Source: Bacteroidaceae bacterium (GTDB lineage: Bacteria > Bacteroidota > Bacteroidia > Bacteroidales > Bacteroidaceae). From it: a stretch of DNA of 44,849 nt. A program made the translations under genes and the position numbers. The notes beneath the pieces are model-generated. The model did not search any database. It worked only from the letters and a program-made list of their open reading frames with translations, and was not told the DNA's origin. Shown piece after piece: positions 18,832-27,080 of this stretch. The stretch's first letter is position 1. Every line of letters begins with the position of its first letter. The stretch covers positions 1 to 44,849 of the forward strand of contig JAFQVS010000057.1 of assembly GCA_017407905.1 (NCBI GenBank). The letters run 5' to 3'.

Positions 18832-19641
18832 ATGGAAATAATCAGAAAAAACAGCGCCCTAATGGCCGAGATTGACCGCATAGCCGAAGTAGCAGGCTAT
18901 CTGTGGACAAAAGGCTGGGCCGAACGCAACGGCGGCAACATCTCGGTAAATGTTACCCACCTAATGGACGAAGAGGCCAAGCGCCTCCCCGCCCTTGCCC
19001 CCACCCGTCCCCTCAACGAGTTTGTTCCCCATCTCGGAGGCCATTTCTTCTACGTTACGGGCACAGGCAAACGAATGCGCTACGTAGCACAAGCCCCCTT
19101 CGAGAACGGCTCAATCATCCGCATCGCCCCCGACGGCACCAGCTTCGACATAATAGCCGAGCAACCCGTCGGCCCCACAATGGAGATACACTCGCACCTG
19201 ATGATGCACAACTACCTGCGCAGCATCGGACGCAAGACAACCGTCGTGCTACACACCCACCCCACCGACCTTATAGGATTCTCGCACTGCAAGCCCTTCC
19301 TAAACTCGGAGCACCTGACACACACCCTCTGGAGTATGATTCCCGAGGCACGCATCGTCGTTCCCAAAGGCATCGGCATTGTCCCCTACGCAATTCCCGG
19401 CACAATGGAGCTTGCCTACGCAACCATCGAGCAGCTTGCCAAGCACGATATGCTGCTGTGGGAGAAACACGGAGTGCTTGCCGTTGGCGACGACATTATC
19501 GACTGCTTCGACGCCATCGACACAATGAGTAAGTCGGCACAGATATATTTCAACGCACGCTGGGCAGGATACGAGCCCGTTGGAATGACCGACGAAGAGC
19601 TCGAAGCACTCGTCCCCGCATTCAACCTTCCAAGAATGTAA
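18832..19641 (+). CDS. rhaD: Rhamnulose-1-phosphate aldolase
   Basis: RhaD splits L-rhamnulose-1-phosphate into dihydroxyacetone phosphate and L-lactaldehyde. The 269 residues fit the class II (zinc) aldolase/adducin fold. The residues known from E. coli RhaD are all visible in near-identical positions: catalytic E118 in MEIHSH, zinc ligands H141 and H143 in VLHTHPTD, and H213 in EKHG. The phosphate-binding NGGNIS is at 33-38. It forms a two-gene operon with rhaB, and a terminator shared with the converging gene follows. Fuculose-phosphate aldolases are shorter, so RhaD is the better call. Confidence 0.95.
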   Translation: MEIIRKNSALMAEIDRIAEVAGYLWTKGWAERNGGNISVNVTHLMDEEAKRLPALAPTRPLNEFVPHLGGHFFYVTGTGKRMRYVAQAPFENGSIIRIAPDGTSFDIIAEQPVGPTMEIHSHLMMHNYLRSIGRKTTVVLHTHPTDLIGFSHCKPFLNSEHLTHTLWSMIPEARIVVPKGIGIVPYAIPGTMELAYATIEQLAKHDMLLWEKHGVLAVGDDIIDCFDAIDTMSKSAQIYFNARWAGYEPVGMTDEELEALVPAFNLPRM

Positions 19642-19654
19642 CACCGGCAAATAA

Positions 19655-19688
19655 AAAGAACCATAGAAAAATTTCTATGGTTCTTTTT
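19655..19688. terminator. Two-way terminator of rhaD and the FAD oxidoreductase gene
   Basis: AAAGAACCATAGAAA (19655-19669) pairs with TTTCTATGGTTCTTT (19672-19686), followed by T8 on the plus strand and T-rich sequence on the minus strand. The stop codon (19675-19677) and last codons of the minus-strand gene lie inside the right arm. Confidence 0.9.
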
Positions 19689-21255
19689 TTTCCTCGTGAT
19701 AATCACCCTCGGCATTTACACTCCAAATATTACCCTTATCCGCAACACCACACACAATATTATCCACAGCAACCATCGCCGTAAGCATCGAGTGGTCCAT
19801 ATTATTATATCTGTGCTGTCCGTTGCGCCCCAGACAATAAATATTCTCGAAAGAATCAATAAAGCCCCGCAGCTCGGAGAGACGATTGTACGTACCAAAA
19901 TAGGCCGGATAAGCCTTTTTCATCCTCACACACACACTATCGAGCACCGCCGAGGGGGCAATTATTCCCATATTCACAAGCTCATCGGCAGCCATTGACA
20001 AGAGCGCCTCATCCGACATCCGCCACAGCCCGTCGCCCTCGTTACAGAAATATTCGAGCCCTATGAAAAGAGTATTCTCATAATCGGCAACCATATAAGG
20101 CGACCAATTATTAAAAATCTGTATGCGTCCCATCCTGACGTCGCGCTCCTGAACATATATCCACGTATCGGGCGGACGATTGGCAAAAGTACGCAATTTT
20201 GTCTCGTTCTTAATTTTTATATTATCGAGCAAAAGGCCCACAGTGATAAAATCGCGGAAAGGCAGCCCACGAGCAATATCCATAATCGTCTCGGGCACCT
20301 CGATGCCACGCAGCGCAGGCACAAGCTGTGCAAGAGGCATCGTCGAGAGCAAATAATCGCATTGTATCCTCTGTTGCGAGCCGTCGGAAAGCTCAACATC
20401 CACCGCAACAACCCTGCCACCCTCGACATTTACGCGCACCACCCTATTGCCGAGACGCAACTCGCCACCCCGCGCGACAACCTCACTCGCCACACACTGC
20501 CACAGCTGCCCCGGCCCATATTTCGGATAGAGAAAATTCTCGATGAGCGACGTCTCCACCCCCTTTTGCGCCACATCAACGCGGGGGAAAAGCCTTCGGA
20601 CGGCATTTTTCAGAACCCCCGCCACAGATAACCCCTTAACACGTTGACTGCCCCAATCGGCACCAAGTTGCGAAGGGTGGCGTCCCCACACCTTCTCGGT
20701 ATAAGTCTCGAAAAACATCGAATAGAGCCTCTTACCGAAGCGGTTGACATAAAAATCCTCCAACGAACGCTCGGTGCGCGGCATAATCTGTGCACGCAAA
20801 TAACTAAAAAAAGCACCGGCGGTAAGGCCGAGGCCCAAACTGCGAAAAGTAGAAAAACTAAGAGCAATGGGATAATCGAAAAAACGACGATTAAAAAAGA
20901 TACGCGACACGCGGCGACGACGCAGCATCACCCTATCCTCGCGCTCGGGGTCGGCAGCAGCATTACCCGGCCGTTCCGCACCCAAGAGAATCTCATCCCT
21001 TGCAGGCGCTGTCTGTGCAGGCATAATATCATTCCACCACCGCGTAACCCTATCACTTTTCGAGAAAAAACGGTGCCCGCCAATATCCATACGATTGCCA
21101 TTATACAGCACCGTGCGCGAAATACCGCCCACACAATCATCTGCCTCAAGCACAATGGGCTTAATACCAGTGCGCCCAAGCAGCTCGTATGCAGCAGTGA
21201 GGCCCGCAGGGCCCGCGCCAATTATAATCGCTATTTTTTCTCTCTTCTCGACCAT
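19675..21255 (-). CDS. FAD-dependent oxidoreductase, amine oxidase/mutase-like
   Basis: This 526-residue flavoprotein has an N-terminal Rossmann motif [15 protein letters not shown] with E38-region [13 protein letters not shown], then a G-HRFFSK block like that in protoporphyrinogen-oxidase-like and UDP-galactopyranose-mutase-like proteins. The C-terminal [22 protein letters not shown] is a second FAD contact. I recognise the family as a Bacteroidetes NAD(P)/FAD-dependent oxidoreductase often tied to surface-sugar metabolism, but the substrate is unknown. Its start must be the ATG at 21255 because the FAD motif begins at once. The -7 promoter box ends only 5 nt before it. It converges on rhaD and shares that terminator. 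Confidence 0.8.
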   Translation of the reverse strand: MVEKREKIAIIIGAGPAGLTAAYELLGRTGIKPIVLEADDCVGGISRTVLYNGNRMDIGGHRFFSKSDRVTRWWNDIMPAQTAPARDEILLGAERPGNAAADPEREDRVMLRRRRVSRIFFNRRFFDYPIALSFSTFRSLGLGLTAGAFFSYLRAQIMPRTERSLEDFYVNRFGKRLYSMFFETYTEKVWGRHPSQLGADWGSQRVKGLSVAGVLKNAVRRLFPRVDVAQKGVETSLIENFLYPKYGPGQLWQCVASEVVARGGELRLGNRVVRVNVEGGRVVAVDVELSDGSQQRIQCDYLLSTMPLAQLVPALRGIEVPETIMDIARGLPFRDFITVGLLLDNIKIKNETKLRTFANRPPDTWIYVQERDVRMGRIQIFNNWSPYMVADYENTLFIGLEYFCNEGDGLWRMSDEALLSMAADELVNMGIIAPSAVLDSVCVRMKKAYPAYFGTYNRLSELRGFIDSFENIYCLGRNGQHRYNNMDHSMLTAMVAVDNIVCGVADKGNIWSVNAEGDYHEEKKEP

Positions 21256-21258
21256 AGG

Positions 21259-21345
21259 CGCAAAGATAACAACAAGCGAGCGGAAAATATGAAGTTTACT
21301 TCAATATTTTACAAAGCGAGCGCCGAAAATCTTACAAAAAATCTT
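21259..21345. repeat. CGAGCG hairpin repeat, copy B
   Basis: GCGCAAAGATAACAACAAGCGAGCGG leads into a stem: AAAATATGAAGT (21284-21295) faces ACTTCAATATTTT (21298-21310), then ACAAAGCGAGCGCCGAAAATCTT. The order of blocks is that of copy A at 44230. The end next to the gene is the TATCTTTG -7 box of the FAD oxidoreductase gene. Confidence 0.75.
21261..21268 (-). promoter_or_regulatory. -7 element of the FAD oxidoreductase gene
   Basis: CAAAGATA reads TATCTTTG on the minus strand. Only five bases (CGCCT) separate it from the ATG, so transcription should begin at or next to the start codon. A -33 TTTG at the usual spacing is absent; the hairpin repeat occupies that place. Confidence 0.65.
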
Positions 21346-21430
21346 AGAGCAGCGATGCAAGCATTGGCTACAAATTATAGCTCAGAAAAAAATATATTGT
21401 TTTTTGTCGCACCGACATTTTTTTACACAA

Positions 21431-21462
21431 AAACAGGGCGCGCCTCACAAAAAGGCGCGCCC
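21431..21462 (-). terminator. Rho-independent terminator of the aldolase gene
   Basis: GGGCGCGCCT (21436-21445) and AGGCGCGCCC (21453-21462) form a 10-bp GC-rich stem. On the minus strand TGTTTTTGTG follows. It lies 27 bp after the fba stop. Confidence 0.88.
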
Positions 21463-21488
21463 ATTACAGCTATATGTAATTCAATAAA

Positions 21489-22490
21489 TTACTGAGCCAA
21501 TTTGTTCTCAGAACCAAGAACATTCACAATCTTGTGGATGTACTGCTTCTTCATATTCTCGCGAGCGGGACCAAGATACTTTCTGGGGTCGAACTCAGCG
21601 GGGTTAGTTGCGAATACCTCGCGAATAGCAGCAGTCATAGCCAAGCGGCTGTCGCTGTCGATGTTAATCTTGCACACAGCAAGAGCAGCAGCCTTGCGAA
21701 GCTCCTCCTCGGGAATACCGATAGCATCCTTCAGCGCACCACCATACTTATTGATAGTAGCAACCTCATCCTGAGGAACAGAAGAAGAACCGTGAAGAAC
21801 GATGGGGAATCCGGGAAGCTGCTCCATACAACCCTCAAGAACGTCGAATGCCAAGGGAGGAGGAACAAGGATACCATTCTCGTTACGTGTACACTGCTCG
21901 GGCTTGAATTTGTTGGCACCGTGTGATGTACCAATTGATATAGCCAAGCTGTCGCAACCGGTCTTTGTTACAAAGTCAACAACCTCCTCGGGGCGTGTAT
22001 AAGTGTGGTGCTCGGCAACAACGTCATCCTCAACACCTGCAAGAATACCAAGCTCGCCCTCAACAGTAACGTCATACTGGTGAGCATACTCAACAACCTT
22101 CTTTGTCAAGGCAACATTCTCCTCATAGGGAAGATGCGAACCGTCAATCATCACCGACGAGAAGCCCATATCAATACAAGACTTGCAAAGCTCGAATGAG
22201 TTTCCGTGGTCGAGGTGAAGAACAATCTCGGGGTTAGCGCAACCAAGCTCCTTAGCATACTCAACAGCACCCTCGGCCATATAACGGAGAAGAGTCTGGT
22301 TGGCATACTTACGAGCACCGCTTGACACCTGAAGAATAACGGGAGACTTTGTCTCAACAGCAGCCATTATAATAGCCTGAAGCTGCTCCATGTTGTTGAA
22401 GTTGAACGCGGGGATAGCATAACCACCCTTCATTGCTCTTGCGAACATATCACGAGTGTTCACAAGGCCTAATTGTTTGTAATTAACCAT
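21489..22490 (-). CDS. fba: Fructose-bisphosphate aldolase, class II
   Basis: This zinc aldolase of glycolysis and gluconeogenesis interconverts fructose-1,6-bisphosphate with two triose phosphates. I start it at the ATG at 22490 (MVNYKQLGLVNTRDMF), which gives 333 residues. The longer frame from 22532 runs through the leader and adds non-homologous residues. Visible motifs are VLHLDHGNSFE (zinc His), MIDGSHLPYEENV, VEGELGILAG and the phosphate-binding LHGSSSVP. It is a single-gene unit, with a candidate promoter about 50 bp upstream and a strong terminator. Confidence 0.97.
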   Translation of the reverse strand: MVNYKQLGLVNTRDMFARAMKGGYAIPAFNFNNMEQLQAIIMAAVETKSPVILQVSSGARKYANQTLLRYMAEGAVEYAKELGCANPEIVLHLDHGNSFELCKSCIDMGFSSVMIDGSHLPYEENVALTKKVVEYAHQYDVTVEGELGILAGVEDDVVAEHHTYTRPEEVVDFVTKTGCDSLAISIGTSHGANKFKPEQCTRNENGILVPPPLAFDVLEGCMEQLPGFPIVLHGSSSVPQDEVATINKYGGALKDAIGIPEEELRKAAALAVCKINIDSDSRLAMTAAIREVFATNPAEFDPRKYLGPARENMKKQYIHKIVNVLGSENKLAQ

Positions 22491-22539
22491 AATATATACT
22501 TTTAAAGTAAAAAAATAATTTAGTATATCCAATTTTGTG

Positions 22540-22547
22540 CGAAGATA
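22540..22547 (-). promoter_or_regulatory. Candidate -7 element of fba
   Basis: CGAAGATA reads TATCTTCG on the minus strand, one base off TAnnTTTG and followed by CAC. The same TTCG variant appears at ftsK and the DUF5063 gene. No -33 TTTG is evident. The leader would be about 45 nt. Confidence 0.45.
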
Positions 22548-22703
22548 GTAAATAATTTCTTTACTTACTTAAGAAACTGCGCAAATTTCTATAAAAAAGT
22601 TACACCGCAGCGCAACAAACAACAATTCACCACACCATAAGTCCGCATCACGGTGGTTCATTTTCCATCGTCCCATCCAAAAAATCCTTTATACCACTAT
22701 AAA

Positions 22704-22735
22704 TTTGTATTTTTCGCCCAAAAACACTATTTTTG
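22704..22735 (+). promoter_or_regulatory. Promoter of the udk operon
   Basis: TTTG (22704-22707), a 20-nt spacer and TATTTTTG (22728-22735) fit the consensus. The leader is about 17 nt to the ATG at 22758. This position rules out the upstream in-frame ATG at 22653 as the udk start. Confidence 0.82.
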
Positions 22736-22757
22736 CTCATATTTAAGGCACAATTAT

Positions 22758-23369
22758 ATGTATATAATAGGTATTGCAGGCGGAACAGCCTCGGGAAAGA
22801 CCACCGTAGTAAAAGAGATAGTAAACTCCCTGCCCGCAGGCGAGGTAGTAGTAATTCCCCAAGACTCATACTACAAGGACAGCAGCCACGTACCCGTCGA
22901 AGAGCGCCAGATGATAAATTTCGACCACCCCGACGCATTCGATTGGGAGCTGATGGTCGAGCAGCTCACGGTGCTGCGCAAGGGCCTCGGCATCGACCAG
23001 CCCACATACTCGTACATCACCTGCACCCGCCAGCCCGAGACCATTCACATCGAGCCGCGCAAAATAATCATCATCGAGGGCATAATGGCACTCGTCAGCC
23101 CCCAACTGCGCGAGCTTATGGACCTTAAAATATTCGTCGATGCCGAGGCCGACGACCGCCTCATACGCCTCATACGCCGCGACATTGTCGAGCGAGGCCG
23201 CACGCCAGAGATGGTACTCTCGCGCTACGAGCGCATAGTAAAAGCGATGCACGACGAATTTATCGAACCCACAAAAAAATATGCCGACATAATAATCCCG
23301 CAAGGCGGCAGCAACACAAAAGCCATAAAAGCCCTGCAAATGGCCATACAATCATTCCTCGAAAAATAA
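22758..23369 (+). CDS. udk: Uridine kinase
   Basis: Udk phosphorylates uridine and cytidine in pyrimidine salvage. From the ATG at 22758 the protein has 203 residues, the normal family length. The P-loop GIAGGTASGKT is at 5-15, followed by the DSYYKD motif, NFDHPDAFDW, and the later IEGIMAL and RLIRRDIVERGRTPE segments. The upstream frame from 22653 crosses the promoter and is rejected. It opens an operon with a lytic transglycosylase gene 9 bp downstream and a nuclease-helicase gene after that. Confidence 0.96.
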   Translation: MYIIGIAGGTASGKTTVVKEIVNSLPAGEVVVIPQDSYYKDSSHVPVEERQMINFDHPDAFDWELMVEQLTVLRKGLGIDQPTYSYITCTRQPETIHIEPRKIIIIEGIMALVSPQLRELMDLKIFVDAEADDRLIRLIRRDIVERGRTPEMVLSRYERIVKAMHDEFIEPTKKYADIIIPQGGSNTKAIKALQMAIQSFLEK

Positions 23370-23378
23370 CACAGCACT

Positions 23379-24113
23379 ATGTTCAAAGGCAGCGGATACT
23401 CCATAACCCTACTGTTACTATTCATTATCGTAGCAATGAGTGGCGACAGAGTGTTTGCCCCTCCCACCCCACAGGCGTCCCCCGTCAAACGACAAATATC
23501 CCCGTACGTCGAAATTTCCCCGTTCGACCACCATTTTCGTGCAGCCAGCGACAGCCTCTTCGGCTGGGATTGGAAACTGCTGGCCGCAATAGCCTTTACC
23601 GAGTCGCGCTTCGACAGCACCGCGCAGTCCGAGGCCGGCGCTCGCGGAGTAATGCAAGTGATGCCCCGCACCCTGCGCGGCACCGGCGTCCCCGACTCAC
23701 TCTTTATGAACCCCCGCAGCAATATAATGGCAGCCGCCACACTGCTAAGAGAGCTCAACCACGTTTATCGTCGCATAAAAGCCCCCGACGAGCGCCTCTC
23801 ATTTATTTTAGCCTCGTACAACGCCGGCGCAGGCCACATAAACGACGCAATGCGCCTTGCACAAAAATATGGTCGCAACCGCTACAAATGGGAGCACAAC
23901 GTCGATACCTTTTTAACACTGAAAAGCCGTCCCGAATATTACACCGACAGCCTCTGCCGCAACGGCGAGCTGAAAGATTGGCGTCAGACAATACAATTTG
24001 TAAAAAAAGTACGCCGCACGTGGAACAGATACCGCAAGATGCAAGACAGATACAGCGACTCCATATACACCATCCTTCAGAGCGACAGCACCGCCGAGCT
24101 TATGCGAATATAA
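23379..24113 (+). CDS. Lytic transglycosylase, SLT domain
   Basis: This exported murein lytic transglycosylase cuts the glycan chain between MurNAc and GlcNAc. The 244-residue protein starts with a signal or anchor segment (about residues 8-26, ITLLLLFIIVAMS). The Slt catalytic domain carries AFTESRFDSTAQSEAGARGVMQVMP, with catalytic Glu75, and ASYNAGAGHINDAM. It lacks the N-terminal solute-binding domain of E. coli MltF, so it is only the catalytic half of that type. It lies between udk and the helicase gene with 9- and 1-nt gaps. Confidence 0.93.
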   Translation: MFKGSGYSITLLLLFIIVAMSGDRVFAPPTPQASPVKRQISPYVEISPFDHHFRAASDSLFGWDWKLLAAIAFTESRFDSTAQSEAGARGVMQVMPRTLRGTGVPDSLFMNPRSNIMAAATLLRELNHVYRRIKAPDERLSFILASYNAGAGHINDAMRLAQKYGRNRYKWEHNVDTFLTLKSRPEYYTDSLCRNGELKDWRQTIQFVKKVRRTWNRYRKMQDRYSDSIYTILQSDSTAELMRI

Positions 24114-24114
24114 A

Positions 24115-27072
24115 ATGAGAGATAAACAGCGCATACAAATAACCGTCGCCTCGTGGGACGGAAACAGCATCAGCGGCACCGACGACAGCGGACACACAGT
24201 AACCACCCTTCTGCCCGAGGCCCACTGCTACCACACACTGCCTACGCTCTTAAATAAAGGCTGTCGGCTCAACCTACTCTCGTGCCGCCGGAAAGAGGAC
24301 GGCACGCTCCTGCCCCGCGACATAATCTACCACCCCGACTGCCTGATAGACATCTCGGCACTCGCACGCTGTCTGCAACCCTACGGCAGCCACCCCGCGG
24401 GCTACATACTCAACCTATTGGAGAGCACCGACGAGAGCTCGGCACGCCTTTTGGGCGAGGCCGCCAACATCTTCCTCGACGACTGCGTCAACTCCCGCCC
24501 CGGCACGCCCGCAAGCTACCGCCGCTCGATGGAGACCTTCTTCCGCGAGTATCCCTTGCAGCTATCCGTCTGTCCCGACATTGACAAAAAATTCTTCGAC
24601 GACGCCTTTGCACAATTCAACAACATACAGCAAAAAATGGGCACACAAGCCCTCGAATCGTCCGACGGCTACCGGCAAGAGGGCACACAGATAGAGCCAT
24701 CATTCTTCTGCGAGCCGCTGGGCCTGCAAGGACGTATCGACCTACTGCAAGGCAACAGCACGATGCTCATAGAGCTAAAATCGGGCAAGGCCGACGAATA
24801 CCGCGGCGGCCCCAAAGAGGAGCACCGCCTGCAAATGTCGCTCTACCGCGAAATGCTCAGCTACTCGTTGGGCACCCCGCGCAGCAACATCCGCGCAATG
24901 CTTTTCTACTCGCGCTACCCACGCTTTTTTGTCGAGCAGTCCAACGCCACACAGATAAGCATCGCACTTATGCTGCGCAACCACATAGTAAGCCTGCTCG
25001 AAGAGATGTGTACCGACGGCCTATACAACAGATTGAAAAACCTCTCGCCCGACGACCTCAACACACGCGGCGACCACGGCCGTCTGTGGAGCAACTACAT
25101 ACGCCCGCGCATAGAAAAAATACTCAGCCCCATCCACGAGGCCGACGAGCTTCTGTGCCGGTACATCTTCGGCAATATAGCCTTTGTGGCACGCGAAATG
25201 ATGATAGCCAAAGTAGGAGGCCACGGTACAAACATCCAGACAAAAAAGACGCAAAGCCGCAGCTGCTTCGCCGACGTATGGCGCGCCCCATTGAGCCAAA
25301 AAATAGAAGAGGGCAACATACTCACAGGCCTCAGCATCCTCAGCCTCGAAAGAGCCGACGAGAGCGACAGCATCACCGACATTACCTTCGCCATAGAGAC
25401 AAGCAGCGACCACTTTTACCCCAATTTCCGCGCAGGCGACACAGTCTTTGTCTATCGCCTTGCGAGCGAGGCCGACACAGCCACCAACCAACAAGTAACG
25501 CGCGGCACCCTCACCGCCATAAGCCCCACCCGACTGACACTGCATCTGAGGCACAAACAGCAGGGGCACACCCTCTACTCCGAAGGCTCGCACTACGCAA
25601 TAGAGCACGACCATCTGGACAGTACCTTCCGCGCATCCCTGCGCGACCTATACAGCCTGCTCGGCGCCCCAAAAGAACGCACCGACCTACTGCTCGCGCG
25701 CCGTCAGCCACGCTTCGACACAAGCCGCACCCTCACACGCAGCTACGGCAGCGAATATCTCGACCAAATAGTGCTAAAGGCCAAACAAGCCGACGACCTT
25801 TTTATGCTCGTAGGCCCCCCCGGAACAGGAAAAACCTCACAAGCACTCAGCAGCATCGTACGCGAATTTTACAGCGACCCCACACAGAACATACTCTTAG
25901 CCTCATACACCAACCGCGCCGTCGATGAAATATGCCAAGCCCTCGAACAACTGCCCGAGGCACCACAATACATACGCATCGGCAGCGAGCAGAGCTGTCA
26001 GCCGCAGTACAGCCCGCGCCTGCTCAAGAACAGCATCTTACAGTGCAAAAACCGCGAGCAGATACGCCTGACAATGCAACAGACACGAATCTTTGTGGGT
26101 ACAATCGCCTCGCTCACCGCACGCAAAGAGCTCTTCAAACTAAAGAAATTTCAACGAGCAATAATCGACGAGGCCACACAGATATTAGAGTCGCAGCTAT
26201 CGGGACTTTTGGCCGCCGTCTCGCCCGAGGGCAGTCCGGCCATAGAGCGTTTCATTCTGATAGGCGACCCCAAGCAACTGCCCGCCGTCGTTGCGCAGAG
26301 CCCCGAGGAGAGCCGCGTAAAAAGCCCCACACTGCAAACAATAGGCATAAAAGACTACGGAACATCACTCTTCGAGCGCCTCTTCAGCTACTATCACGAC
26401 AAAGGCATCGAGGGGCTCAGCCACACACTCAACCGTCAGGGACGAATGCACCCCACAGTCTCCACCTTTGCCAACCGACACTTTTACAACAACACACTGC
26501 ACCCCATCCCCCTGCCCCATCAGACCGAGGCAGCCACATTCGACACATACAATGCCGAGAATACCATACAGACAATTCTGGCCACACGCCGCGCAGCCTT
26601 CGTCGCAACCGAGCCTCAGCCGCAAGCCGAAGAGAGCGAAAAGGTCAACCGCAGCGAAGCCCTCGCAATAGCACAATTTGTAAAAGAATATTACAGCCTC
26701 ATCAAGAGCAACGACAAAGTGTGGAACCCCGCGCAGCAGATAGGCATAATAGTCCCCTTCCGCAATCAGATAGCAATGGTGGCACACGCCATCGCCGCAC
26801 TCTCCCTGCCCCGGAGCGAGCAAATAATAATCGACACGGTCGAGCGCTATCAAGGCTCGCAGCGCGAAATGATACTCTTCGGGACAACCATCACACACCC
26901 CCGACAGATTGAGACAATATCGAGCCCCATCATCGCCCCCGACGGCACACTCATCGACCGCAAGCTCAATGTAGCCCTCACCCGCGCCCGCCGTCAGATG
27001 TACATATTCGGCAACAGCGAGGCACTCTCGGCCTCGCCGCTCTATCGTGCCCTTATGGACGAACTAAAATAA
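24115..27072 (+). CDS. Dna2-like PD-(D/E)XK nuclease and SF1B helicase fusion
   Basis: This 985-residue cytoplasmic protein joins two DNA-processing activities. Residues about 180-250 form a Cas4/RecB-type nuclease: GRIDLL (D209), LIELKSGKAD (E220, K222) and the QMSLY motif (Q240, Y244). The C-terminal half is a superfamily 1B (Upf1/Dna2-like) helicase: Walker A GPPGTGKT at about 567-574, motif II IIDEAT near 683-688, GDPKQLPAV near 717-725, then TVERYQGSQ and NVALTRARR. The Cys set of an iron-sulfur nuclease is not evident. It likely resects or trims branched DNA, by analogy with Dna2. It is the last gene of the udk operon, and its stop is only 8 bp from that of the converging kinase gene. 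Confidence 0.88.
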   Translation: MRDKQRIQITVASWDGNSISGTDDSGHTVTTLLPEAHCYHTLPTLLNKGCRLNLLSCRRKEDGTLLPRDIIYHPDCLIDISALARCLQPYGSHPAGYILNLLESTDESSARLLGEAANIFLDDCVNSRPGTPASYRRSMETFFREYPLQLSVCPDIDKKFFDDAFAQFNNIQQKMGTQALESSDGYRQEGTQIEPSFFCEPLGLQGRIDLLQGNSTMLIELKSGKADEYRGGPKEEHRLQMSLYREMLSYSLGTPRSNIRAMLFYSRYPRFFVEQSNATQISIALMLRNHIVSLLEEMCTDGLYNRLKNLSPDDLNTRGDHGRLWSNYIRPRIEKILSPIHEADELLCRYIFGNIAFVAREMMIAKVGGHGTNIQTKKTQSRSCFADVWRAPLSQKIEEGNILTGLSILSLERADESDSITDITFAIETSSDHFYPNFRAGDTVFVYRLASEADTATNQQVTRGTLTAISPTRLTLHLRHKQQGHTLYSEGSHYAIEHDHLDSTFRASLRDLYSLLGAPKERTDLLLARRQPRFDTSRTLTRSYGSEYLDQIVLKAKQADDLFMLVGPPGTGKTSQALSSIVREFYSDPTQNILLASYTNRAVDEICQALEQLPEAPQYIRIGSEQSCQPQYSPRLLKNSILQCKNREQIRLTMQQTRIFVGTIASLTARKELFKLKKFQRAIIDEATQILESQLSGLLAAVSPEGSPAIERFILIGDPKQLPAVVAQSPEESRVKSPTLQTIGIKDYGTSLFERLFSYYHDKGIEGLSHTLNRQGRMHPTVSTFANRHFYNNTLHPIPLPHQTEAATFDTYNAENTIQTILATRRAAFVATEPQPQAEESEKVNRSEALAIAQFVKEYYSLIKSNDKVWNPAQQIGIIVPFRNQIAMVAHAIAALSLPRSEQIIIDTVERYQGSQREMILFGTTITHPRQIETISSPIIAPDGTLIDRKLNVALTRARRQMYIFGNSEALSASPLYRALMDELK

Positions 27073-27080
27073 GAGAGAAA

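Noticed and set aside
22653-22757. Upstream in-frame start for uridine kinase
   Set aside because: The added 35 residues lie over the promoter (22704-22735), and family members start at the MYIIGIAGG region.
24115-27072. Cas4-like nuclease domain as evidence of a CRISPR or defence system
   Set aside because: The domain belongs to a Dna2-like fusion in an operon with housekeeping genes, and no cas, restriction or other defence gene occurs in the window.
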